Origin: Symbiodinium natans
Taxonomy: Eukaryota; Sar; Dinophyceae; Suessiales; Symbiodiniaceae
Reading direction: 5' to 3'
NCBI GenBank assembly: GCA_905221605.1
Contig: CAJNDS010001649.1
Span: 1 to 12,049, forward strand
DNA length: 12,049 bases
Of the stretch, positions 1 to 5,488 are shown piece after piece (within the stretch, counting starts at the first letter, position 1; each line of letters begins with the position of its first letter). The position numbers and the translations under genes were made by a program. The notes beneath the pieces are model-generated. The model made no database searches. It was not told the DNA's origin and saw only the letters and a list, made by a program, of their open reading frames with translations.

Positions 1-402
1 AAGCTTTTTTGGGCCCTGTTTTCGGGCCCCCCAATTTTAGGGAATTGCTGCTCCATTTTTGTCCACAGAGACAGCACGCCTGCAACGACAGCTGTCGTGT
101 TGAGCTGAAGTAGAATCTCTTGTGGAGGTGGTCTGTGTGTTCGCAGCCCGTGAATTGTTGTCCTTGTTGCTGCTGGTTGCGGCTGCAACAGTGGGTTTTT
201 AAACTTGAGATCTGCGAAAAGTTTTTGCCGGACCAGCTTTGCAATTCTTGTTCTTCTGTCCTGCAAATGTGTGTCTGTGTGTGTGTGTGTGCTTTTGTGG
301 TGGCTTTAGCGCCATGGAATTTGCAGCTGTGGGTTGCAGGAGCAGTTTTGAACCCATTTTTGGGGTCCCATTCTTTCTGCCAACAAGTAGGTCCAATTTT
401 GG
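1..402 (+). repeat. Subrepeat with 65-bp internal deletion (leading block)
   Basis: This copy runs HindIII site to HindIII site in 402 bp instead of 467. It lacks 65 bp at the junction 370/371, between GGGGTCCCA and TTCTTTCTGCC. The missing part holds the loop and the right arm (TTGGGACCC) of the inverted repeat present in the other copies. It retains the 14-bp palindrome at 85-98 and a TG tract at 268-291. It shows that the leading block had at least three HindIII-start copies (1, 403, 870), against two in every later block. Confidence 0.93.
268..291. repeat. (TG)n microsatellite
   Basis: 24-bp TG run interrupted by one C at 275, between CTGCAAA and CTTTTGTGG. Confidence 0.95.
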
Positions 403-412
403 AAGCTTTTTT

Positions 413-431
413 GGGCCCTGTTTTCGGGCCC
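413..431. repeat. GGGCCC inverted repeat, 7-nt loop
   Basis: GGGCCC at 413-418 and 426-431 with loop TGTTTTC, preceded by a T-run. It occurs at the same place in most subrepeats but is damaged in three: GGGCCT in 3122-3593 and 11730-11919, and TGGCCC in 8543-9009. It could form a strong hairpin. It is not a bacterial-type terminator, since the T-run precedes the stem on plus and no U-run follows on minus. Confidence 0.8.
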
Positions 432-486
432 CCCAATTTTAGGGAATTGCTGCTCCATTTTTGTCCACAGAGACAGCACGCCTGCA

Positions 487-500
487 ACGACAGCTGTCGT
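487..500. repeat. Perfect 14-bp palindrome ACGACAGCTGTCGT
   Basis: Self-complementary 14-mer centred on an E-box/PvuII core (CAGCTG). The same palindrome is intact in all eleven subrepeat copies: 85-98, 487-500, 954-967, 3205-3218, 3676-3689, 5927-5940, 6369-6382, 8627-8640, 9094-9107, 11347-11360 and 11813-11826. It survives even in the diverged copy at 11730-11919. It could be a dimeric protein-binding site or a cruciform-prone element; both are inferences. Confidence 0.85.
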
Positions 501-669
501 GTTGAGCTGAAGTAGAATCTCTTGTGGAGGTGGTCTGTGTGTTCGCAGCCCGTGAATTGTTGTCCTTGTTGCTGCTGGTTGCGGCTGCAACAGTGGGTTT
601 TTAAACTTGAGATCTGCGAAAAGTTTTTGCCGGACCAGCTTTGCAATTCTTGTTCTTCTGTCCTGCAAA

Positions 670-693
670 TGTGTCTGTGTGTGTGTGTGTGTG
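670..693. repeat. (TG)n microsatellite
   Basis: 24-bp TG run with the C interruption at 675, so the pre-C part is two bases shorter than in most copies. Confidence 0.95.
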
Positions 694-764
694 CTTTTGT
701 GGTGGCTTTAGCGCCATGGAATTTGCAGCTGTGGGTTGCAGGAGCAGTTTTGAACCCATTTTTG

Positions 765-808
765 GGGTCCCAATTTTGGGCCCATTTTGGGGTCATAATT
801 TGGGACCC
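765..808. repeat. Inverted repeat GGGTCCCAA / TTGGGACCC
   Basis: Perfect 9-bp arms at 765-773 and 800-808 with a 26-nt spacer that itself contains GGGCCC and CATTTTGGGG. Nearby strings (CCCATTTTTGGGG, CCAATTTTGGG, CCCATTTTGGGG) repeat the same A/T-tract and G/C-run pattern every 11-14 bp. The arms are present in the other complete subrepeats; the copy at 1-402 has lost the right arm through its 65-bp deletion. Confidence 0.75.
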
Positions 809-869
809 AAGCATGTAAAACAATGAAAAGACCTCCTTTCTTTCTGCCAACAAGTAGGTCCAATTTTGG

Positions 870-1058
870 AAGCTTTTTTGGGCCCTGTTTTCGGGCCCCC
901 CAATTTTAGGGAATTGCTGCTCCATTTTTGTCCACAGAGACAGCACGCCTGCAACGACAGCTGTCGTGTTGAGCTGAAGTAGAATCTCTTGTGGAGGCGG
1001 TCTGTGTGTTCGCAGCCCGTGAATTGTTGTCCTTGTTGCTGCTGGTTGCGGCTGCAAC
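870..1058 (+). repeat. 5' partial subrepeat joining core 1
   Basis: The first 189 bp of a subrepeat, ending in GCTGCAAC at 1058, where the sequence leaves the subrepeat (CAACAG in the repeat, CAACTG here) and enters the core. It carries the palindrome at 954-967 and the variant GGAGGCGG, shared only with 9010-9198. Confidence 0.93.
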
Positions 1059-1241
1059 TGTGGGGGGCTGGAGGGGTGTAGTTAATTTTGCGGGCCAAAT
1101 GGACCCCCTAAACTAGGACCCCCAGGCCCCCTTTCCTGGCACGACCTCGATGCTCAGATTCGGTTGCTGAAAAGCAAAAAGAGGTGCGTTCCAGTGGCTT
1201 TCAAACATCTTTGAAGATGATGAAGAAAGCAGCTTGAAACA

Positions 1242-1397
1242 ATGGCCAAGGAGTCCGGCAAATCTTCCAACACTCCATCGTTTAGAAGTGCTTTGAACAA
1301 TGGTCAGGAAGCGCGTCTTCTCCGTGAAAAGCTCCTCTTGACCTCCCAAGTCCGCGATTTGAAATTGCTTGAAACAAGCGTTTTTGAAAGCCTCTGA
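1242..1397 (+). CDS. Candidate 51-aa ORF, plus strand (core copy 1)
   Basis: ATG in strong Kozak context (A at -3, G at +4). The product starts MAKESGKSSNTPSF and continues with a Leu/Arg/Glu-rich stretch around residues 23-45 (key segments EARLLREKLLL and QVRDLKLLE) that looks like an amphipathic helix or coiled coil. It stops at TGA (1395-1397), yet the same frame stays open for 43 further codons to TAA at 1527-1529. No family is recognised. Equivalent frames occur in all four cores. Only two residues vary (A2T and F48V), both nonsynonymous, so conservation gives no proof of coding. It overlaps a 93-aa frame on the other strand. It may be an exon or remnant rather than a complete gene. Confidence 0.2.
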   Translation: MAKESGKSSNTPSFRSALNNGQEARLLREKLLLTSQVRDLKLLETSVFESL

Positions 1398-1563
1398 CAG
1401 TGGCGTTTGGATAGAAATCAACTGCAGGACGAGACGAGTTCAACTGTACTGCTGAGACGTGCGTGTTGCGCGCGACGCCCAAACCGAACCGTTTTGAAAA
1501 GGCAAAGTGTCTTTCCACAATGTGAATAAGTGCGAGCGAAGCGAGCGAAACACCGGAGTACAT
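1282..1563 (-). CDS. Candidate 93-aa ORF, minus strand (core copy 1)
   Basis: ATG-initiated minus frame beginning MYSGVSLASLALIHIVERHF, with a mildly hydrophobic N-terminus followed by a basic stretch (KRFGLGV). The SLASLA repeat at residues 6-11 is encoded by the 9-bp duplication GCGAGCGAA at 1532-1549. No family is recognised. The start context is weak (C at -3), and CATGTCAG just upstream resembles a 3' splice site. It overlaps the plus-strand 51-aa frame, so at most one is likely to be real. Kept at 93 codons in all four cores, with T/M and K/Q replacements and no synonymous difference. Confidence 0.17.
   Translation of the reverse strand: MYSGVSLASLALIHIVERHFAFSKRFGLGVARNTHVSAVQLNSSRPAVDFYPNATVRGFQKRLFQAISNRGLGRSRGAFHGEDALPDHCSKHF
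1532..1549. repeat. Perfect 9-bp tandem duplication GCGAGCGAA
   Basis: GCGAGCGAA at 1532-1540 is directly repeated at 1541-1549. It recurs in all four cores at the same place and stands out as C/G-rich next to T-rich sequence. Confidence 0.85.
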
Positions 1564-1656
1564 CTGACATGTGTTTTGTTGTTAGAGCTTGTTTTTGATG
1601 GTTTTACATTTTGATCGTCTCACTTTTGTTGATTGTCAGGTTTTGCTTGTGCTGTT

Positions 1657-1666
1657 TTTTTTTTCG
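1657..1666 (+). repeat. T10 homopolymer run in core 1
   Basis: Ten T followed by CGACTC. The run is T10 in cores 2 and 4 and T9 in core 3. Confidence 0.8.
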
Positions 1667-1883
1667 ACTCACTTTTTTTGACAAATAATTCCAGGTTCCT
1701 TTTTTCAAACCAACTGTTGCAACTTTCTGGCAAGCTCAAAAAACATCTGCAGAAATTTCTTGGGATCTCTCTGCAAATCTGAGACACTCCATGGTTCAAA
1801 GTCTATCAAAGTTCTTAAGACACCCGTTTTTGGTTTTTTTTGGAATTGAATCAATTCTCGCTTCTCTGTTCTCAGTCCAAATT

Positions 1884-1960
1884 CAACCTGAGCCTGGGAA
1901 TCTAGGTTCCAACCTTAGCTTTAAACCCAGGTTCTAACGTAGGTTCGAAGTTAGGTTAAT
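1884..1960. repeat. Cluster of AGGTT/AACCT motifs with inverted pairing
   Basis: AACCT, AGGTTCC, AACCTTAG, CAGGTTCTAAC, TAGGTTCG and TTAGGTTAA follow each other within about 75 bp. AGGTT-CC-AACCT (1904-1915) can fold back on itself with a 5-bp stem, extended by CTAGG/CTTAG with one bulge. The cluster is repeated in every core; B copies have one C to T change in it. Function unknown. Confidence 0.55.
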
Positions 1961-2174
1961 CCCAGAGTCTCTGGTCTCCAACAGAAATAAGACGCCTCCA
2001 AAACTGATATTCATTCTTCAGGATGTTTTTGACAAGATCGCCATTTGGTGTAAGACACCCTCTGGTTCGTTTCTTTGAAGATGAGAGAGAAAACTTCTAA
2101 ATTCCACCCCCCGAATCTTGTTTTTTTGGATCTTATTTTTGGATTTCATTCTTCCAATTCAGAGAAGTGAGACT

Positions 2175-2495
2175 CTAGAGATGCCTCCGTCTCTTACCGT
2201 CCAAGCCTTTAAAGCCCTCTTCGTCCTCACCTTCGAAGTCTCCTTCGTCCTCACCCTTTGAAGGGTGAAGCTGGACTTTAAAAAAGGTGCAAGACACTCT
2301 TTGGTGTTGAGACGCCTCTTGGTTTAAAAAGTCAGGTGTCGCTTGGATCTTTCTCTCTTCAGTCTTCTGGTCAATCTTGGTTGGCCCTCTTCCTTGGTCT
2401 TCCAAGTGTCCGGTCTTTCGGTCCTGGACTTCTTGGCTCTGTTGATTGTTGGTTGTTTTTTCGGGCTTTTTCTCCTGTCTGTTCTCTCTCTGCAT
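2175..2495 (-). CDS. Candidate 106-aa charged ORF, minus strand (core copy 1)
   Basis: ATG-initiated (MQRENRQEKKPEKTTNNQQ), rich in Lys/Arg/Glu/Gln, with an acidic stretch GEDEGDFEGEDEEGF near the C-terminus and a basic end (GKRRRHL). The composition follows directly from the purine-rich minus strand, so it is weak evidence of coding. GGTAAGAG within the last codons resembles a 5' splice site. Against type B the differences are a 6-bp in-frame indel (two codons), one silent Phe change, Glu to Asp and His to Asn. No family is recognised; a disordered charged protein or chance both fit. Confidence 0.18.
   Translation of the reverse strand: MQRENRQEKKPEKTTNNQQSQEVQDRKTGHLEDQGRGPTKIDQKTEERKIQATPDFLNQEASQHQRVSCTFFKVQLHPSKGEDEGDFEGEDEEGFKGLDGKRRRHL
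2252..2267. repeat. Short hairpin CACCCTT-TG-AAGGGTG
   Basis: 7-bp perfect arms with a 2-nt spacer in core 1. In cores 2-4 the last G is T, leaving 6-bp arms. Confidence 0.5.
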
Positions 2496-2535
2496 TTGTT
2501 GTCTGTTTCATGTTTGTGTCCATGTTCCTCAGATG

Positions 2536-2697
2536 TTACTGCTCGGATCTGTTCCAACAGATTCCGAAGTTGTTGTGCTTGGATTCAGTCCTTGAGCTCA
2601 GTCTGGTCGATTGGGCCCTGGTTTGTTTCTTGTCATTTGAGTTGAATCGGTCTTGGTCCTCAATCGGCCTTGGGTCCATTATTGGTTTTTTTGGCAT
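2536..2697 (-). CDS. Candidate 53-aa ORF, minus strand (core copy 1)
   Basis: ATG with A at -3 and an in-frame TAA upstream. The product begins MPKKPIMDPRPIEDQDRF, polar and basic, and ends CWNRSEQ before TAA. It lies upstream of, and on the same strand as, the charged 104-106-aa frame, 40 bp away in a different frame. The pair could be two exons or a decayed single frame. All four copies keep the length of 162 bp; only residue 2 varies (Pro in A, Gln in B). No family is recognised. Confidence 0.18.
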   Translation of the reverse strand: MPKKPIMDPRPIEDQDRFNSNDKKQTRAQSTRLSSRTESKHNNFGICWNRSEQ

Positions 2698-2771
2698 TTT
2701 GGCCTTCCTTTAATTCAACTCGGTTGGTGATTTGGTGTTGGTTCTCTCAATGCAGTCTCCAAAAGTCCGAA

Positions 2772-2969
2772 ATGGAGCAAGTTTGGGGACCAGAATTGGG
2801 GGTGCCTGCAACCATGAATTTCTGGCAACGCACGTCTGGCCCCCCAAAGTGGGTTTTTAAACTTGAGATCTGCGAAAAGTTTTTGCCGGACCAGCTTTGC
2901 AATTCTTGTTCTTCTGTCCTGCAAATGTGTGTCTGTGTGTGTGTGTGTGTGCTTTTGTGGTGGCTTTAG
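2772..2969 (+). CDS. Candidate 65-aa Cys-containing ORF spanning core 1 and subrepeat
   Basis: ATG in good context (G at -3, G at +4), 21 bp after a 3' splice-like string (TTCTCTCAATGCAG). The product begins MEQVWGPELGVPATM, crosses into the subrepeat at about residue 27, and contains LEICEKFLPDQLCNSCSSVL, where the spacing LP-x2-LC-x2-C-x3-L recalls the C-terminal half of the arthropod ZAD zinc-binding domain. The TG tract then encodes alternating Cys-Val, and the frame ends in LLWWL. The ZAD resemblance is short and could be chance: the N-terminal Cys pair of that domain is not seen. All four units keep 65 codons. Confidence 0.17.
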   Translation: MEQVWGPELGVPATMNFWQRTSGPPKWVFKLEICEKFLPDQLCNSCSSVLQMCVCVCVCVLLWWL

Positions 2970-3121
2970 CGCCATGGAATTTGCAGGTTGCAGGAGCAGT
3001 TTTGAACCCATTTTTGGGGTCCCAATTTTGGGCCCATTTTGGGGTCATAATTTGGGACCCAAGCATGTAAAACAATGAAAAGACCTCCTTTCTTTCTGCC
3101 AACAAGTAGGTCCAATTTTGG
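2849..3121 (+). repeat. 3' partial subrepeat leaving core 1
   Basis: The sequence re-enters the subrepeat at AGTGGGTTTTTAAACTTGAG. It contains a TG tract at 2926-2951 and the inverted repeat arms at 3017-3025 and 3052-3060. It lacks 6 bp (CTGTGG) between GCAG and GTTGCAGG. Confidence 0.93.
2926..2951. repeat. (TG)n microsatellite
   Basis: 26-bp TG run with one C interruption, in the partial subrepeat leaving core 1. Confidence 0.95.
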
Positions 3122-3593
3122 AAGCTTTTTTGGGCCTTGTTTTCGGGCCCCCAATTTTAGGGAATTGCTGCTCCATTTTTGTCCACAGAGACAGCACGCC
3201 TGCAACGACAGCTGTCGTGTTGAGCTGAAGTAGAATCTCTTGTGGAGGTGGTCTGTGTGTTCGCAGCCCGTGAATTGTTGTCCTTGTTGCTGCTGGTTGC
3301 GGCTGCAACAGTGGGTTTTTAAACTTGAGATCTGCGAAAAGTTTTTGCCGGACCAGCTTTGCAATTCTTGTTCTTCTGTCCTGCAAATGTGTGTCTGTGT
3401 GTGTGTGTGTGTGTGTGCTTTTGTGGTGGCTTTAGCGCCATGGAATTTGCAGCTGTGGGTTGCAGGAGCAGTTTTGAACCCATTTTTGGGGTCCCAATTT
3501 TGTGCCCATTTTGGGGTCATAATTTGGGACCCAAGCATGTAAAACAATGAAAAGACCTCCTTTCTTTCTGCCAACAAGTAGGTCCAATTTTGG
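3122..3593 (+). repeat. Full subrepeat, 472 bp
   Basis: The longest full copy, owing to its TG tract of 30 bp (3388-3417). The GGGCCC inverted repeat is damaged here (GGGCCT at the left arm), but the palindrome at 3205-3218 is intact. One substitution changes TTTTGGGCCC to TTTTGTGCCC. Confidence 0.94.
3388..3417. repeat. (TG)n microsatellite, longest
   Basis: 30-bp TG run with one C interruption; the longest of the ten. Confidence 0.95.
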
Positions 3594-3780
3594 AAGCTTT
3601 TTTGGGCCCTGTTTTCGGGCCCCCCAATTTTAGGGAATTGCTGCTCCATTTTTGTCCACAGACAGCACGCCTGCAACGACAGCTGTCGTGTTGAGCTGAA
3701 GTAGAATCTCTTGTGGAGGTGGTCTGTGTGTTCGCAGCCCGTGAATTGTTGTCCTTGTTGCTGCTGGTTGCGGCTGCAAC
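3594..3780 (+). repeat. 5' partial subrepeat joining core 2
   Basis: 187 bp with a 2-bp deletion in the CACAGAGACAGC string, which is CACAGACAGC here, as also in 5845-6286 and 6287-6473. Palindrome at 3676-3689. It ends in GCTGCAAC at 3780. Confidence 0.93.
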
Positions 3781-3963
3781 TGTGGGGGGCTGGAGGGGTG
3801 TAGTTAATTTTGCGGGCCAAATGGACCCCCTAAACTAGGACCCCCAGGCCCCCTTTCCTGGCACGACCTCGATGCTCAGATTCGGTTGCTGAAAAGCAAA
3901 AAGAGGTGCGTTCCAGTGGCTTTCAAACATCTTTGAAGATGATGAAGAAAGCAGCTTGAAACA

Positions 3964-4119
3964 ATGACCAAGGAGTCCGGCAAATCTTCCAACACTCCAT
4001 CGTTTAGAAGTGCTTTGAACAATGGTCAGGAAGCGCGTCTTCTCCGTGAAAAGCTCCTCTTGACCTCCCAAGTCCGCGATTTGAAATTGCTTGAAACAAG
4101 CGTTGTTGAAAGCCTCTGA
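3964..4119 (+). CDS. Candidate 51-aa ORF, plus strand (core copy 2)
   Basis: Same frame as 1242-1397 with type B residues: Thr at position 2 (ATGACC, so +4 is A) and Val at position 48. Length and stop are unchanged. Confidence 0.2.
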   Translation: MTKESGKSSNTPSFRSALNNGQEARLLREKLLLTSQVRDLKLLETSVVESL

Positions 4120-4285
4120 CAGTGGCGTTTGGATAGAAATCAACTGCAGGACGAGACGAGTTCAACTGTACTGCTGAGACGTGCATGTTGCGCGCGACGC
4201 CCAAACCGAACCGTTTTGAAAAGGCAAAGTGTCTTTCCACAATGTGAATAAGTGCGAGCGAAGCGAGCGAAACACCGGAGTACAT
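4004..4285 (-). CDS. Candidate 93-aa ORF, minus strand (core copy 2)
   Basis: Same frame as 1282-1563 with Met in place of Thr near residue 34 and FQQRLF in place of FQKRLF. Confidence 0.17.
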   Translation of the reverse strand: MYSGVSLASLALIHIVERHFAFSKRFGLGVARNMHVSAVQLNSSRPAVDFYPNATVRGFQQRLFQAISNRGLGRSRGAFHGEDALPDHCSKHF

Positions 4286-4897
4286 CTGACATGTGTTTTG
4301 TTGTTAGAGCTTGTTTTTGATGGTTTTACATTTTGATCGTCTTACTTTTGTTGATTGTCAGGTTTTGCTTGTGCTGTTTTTTTTTTCGACTCACTTTTTT
4401 TGACAAATAATTCCAGGTTCCTTTTTTCAAACCAACTGTTGCAACTTTCTGGCAAGCTCAAAAAACATCTGCAGAAATTTCTTGGGATCTCTCTGCAAAT
4501 CTGAGACACTCCATGGTTCAAAGTCTATCAAAGTTCTTAAGACACCCGTTTTTGGTTTTTTTTGGAATTGAATCAATTCTCGCTTCTCTGTTCTCAGTCC
4601 AAATTCAACCTGAGCCTGGGAATCTAGGTTCCAACCTTAGTTTTAAACCCAGGTTCTAACGTAGGTTCGAAGTTAGGTTAATCCCAGAGTCTCTGGTCTC
4701 CAACAGAAATAAGACGCCTCCAAAACTGATATTCATTCTTCAGGATGTTTTTGACAAGATCGCCATTTGGTGTGAGACACCCTCTGGTTCGTTTCTTTGA
4801 AGATGAGAGAGAAAACTTCTAAATTTCACCCCCCGAATTTTGTTTTTTTGGGATCTTATTTTTGGATTTCATTCTTCCAATTCAGAGAAGTGAGACT

Positions 4898-5212
4898 CTA
4901 GAGATGCCTCCGTCTCTTACCGTCCAAGCCTTTAAAGCCCTCTTCGTCCTCACCTTCGAAGTCTCCTTCGTCATCACCCTTTGAAGGGTTAAGCTGGACT
5001 TTGAAAAAGGTGCAAGACACTCTTTGGTGTTGAGACGCCTCTTGGTTTAAAAAGTCAGGTGTCGCTTGGATCTCTTCAGTCTTCTGGTCAATCTTGGTTG
5101 GCCCTCTTCCTTGGTCTTCCAAGTGTCCGGTCTTTCGGTCCTGGACTTCTTGGCTCTGTTGATTGTTGGTTGTTTTTTCGGGCTTTTTCTCCTGTCTGTT
5201 CTCTCTCTGCAT
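4898..5212 (-). CDS. Candidate 104-aa charged ORF, minus strand (core copy 2)
   Basis: Type B form of the frame at 2175-2495, two codons shorter through the 6-bp indel (EEIQATP in place of EERKIQATP), frame kept. Confidence 0.18.
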   Translation of the reverse strand: MQRENRQEKKPEKTTNNQQSQEVQDRKTGHLEDQGRGPTKIDQKTEEIQATPDFLNQEASQHQRVSCTFFKVQLNPSKGDDEGDFEGEDEEGFKGLDGKRRRHL

Positions 5213-5252
5213 TTGTTGTCTGTTTCATGTTTGTGTCCATGTTCCTCAGATG

Positions 5253-5414
5253 TTACTGCTCGGATCTGTTCCAACAGATTCCGAAGTTGTTGTGCTTGGA
5301 TTCAGTCCTTGAGCTCAGTCTGGTCGATTGGGCCCTGGTTTGTTTCTTGTCATTTGAGTTGAATCGGTCTTGGTCCTCAATCGGCCTTGGGTCCATTATT
5401 GGTTTTTTTTGCAT
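5253..5414 (-). CDS. Candidate 53-aa ORF, minus strand (core copy 2)
   Basis: Same frame as 2536-2697 with Gln at residue 2; the GG to TG change next to the T-run leaves the frame unchanged. Confidence 0.18.
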   Translation of the reverse strand: MQKKPIMDPRPIEDQDRFNSNDKKQTRAQSTRLSSRTESKHNNFGICWNRSEQ

Positions 5415-5488
5415 TTTGGCCTTCCTTTACTTCAACTCGGTTGGTGATTTGGTGTTGGTTCTCTCAATGCAGTCTCCAAAAGTCCGAA

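Larger units (their letters stand above)
403..869 (+). repeat. Canonical 467-bp subrepeat, reference copy
   Basis: Full-length subrepeat. In order it contains: HindIII site; T-run and GGGCCC/GGGCCC inverted repeat (413-431); palindrome (487-500); a stretch rich in TTGTTGCTG; TTTAAA and a BglII site (AGATCT); TG tract (670-693); NcoI site CCATGG; inverted repeat GGGTCCCAA/TTGGGACCC (765-808); and a pyrimidine patch leading to the next HindIII site. It looks identical by eye to 11263-11729 and differs from 8543-9009 by one base (413 G against 8553 T). Confidence 0.95.
1059..2848 (+). repeat. Core segment, copy 1 (type A, 1790 bp)
   Basis: Unique part of the higher-order unit. 1059-1140 is G- then C-rich. 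1141-1563 is of balanced composition with open frames on both strands. 1564-2170 is T-rich, with a T10 run at 1657-1666, AGGTT/AACCT motifs, and no convincing ORF. 2175-2560 is strongly pyrimidine-rich on plus, hence purine-rich and open on minus. 2560-2848 leads back to the subrepeat at AAAGTGGG. Type A markers: G at 1245, GCGTTTTTG, CTTTAATTC and the longer TCTTTCTCTCTT. Copy 1 alone has GCGTGTTG where other copies have GCATGTTG. Confidence 0.95.

Noticed and set aside
413-431. GGGCCC hairpin as an intrinsic terminator
   Set aside because: The T-run lies before the stem on plus and becomes an A-run after it on minus, and the context is not bacterial.
430-445. TTTTAGGG as a telomere-type repeat
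   Set aside because: It occurs once per subrepeat and is never tandem.
522-818. 98-codon plus frame in the subrepeats rich in Cys and Trp
   Set aside because: It has no ATG start (TTG), is changed or lost in the damaged copies, and passes through the TG tract. Only the part reached by the core-derived ATG frame is kept as a candidate.
1113-1421. 102-codon minus frame over the start of the core
   Set aside because: It opens at TTG with no upstream ATG in frame and overlaps two better-supported ATG frames.
1640-1680. T10-CG string resembling the end of a euglenozoan spliced leader
   Set aside because: The bases before the T-run do not match the leader as I recall it, and no GT donor follows (CGACTCAC).
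1935-1960. GGTTCGAAGTT as a tRNA B-box
   Set aside because: It lacks the CC expected after GGTTCGANN, and no A-box, anticodon arm or acceptor pairing can be built around it.
1059-2848. rDNA intergenic spacer with rRNA gene or 5S unit
   Set aside because: The unit is only 2.7 kb and fully read here; no rRNA or 5S sequence is recognisable on either strand.
2966-3820. 284-codon open frame on the minus strand across the subrepeats
   Set aside because: It crosses the same subrepeat in two different frames, includes His-Thr runs from the TG tract, and its equivalents in other blocks have very different lengths (101 to 243 codons). Its length depends on indel phasing, not on selection.
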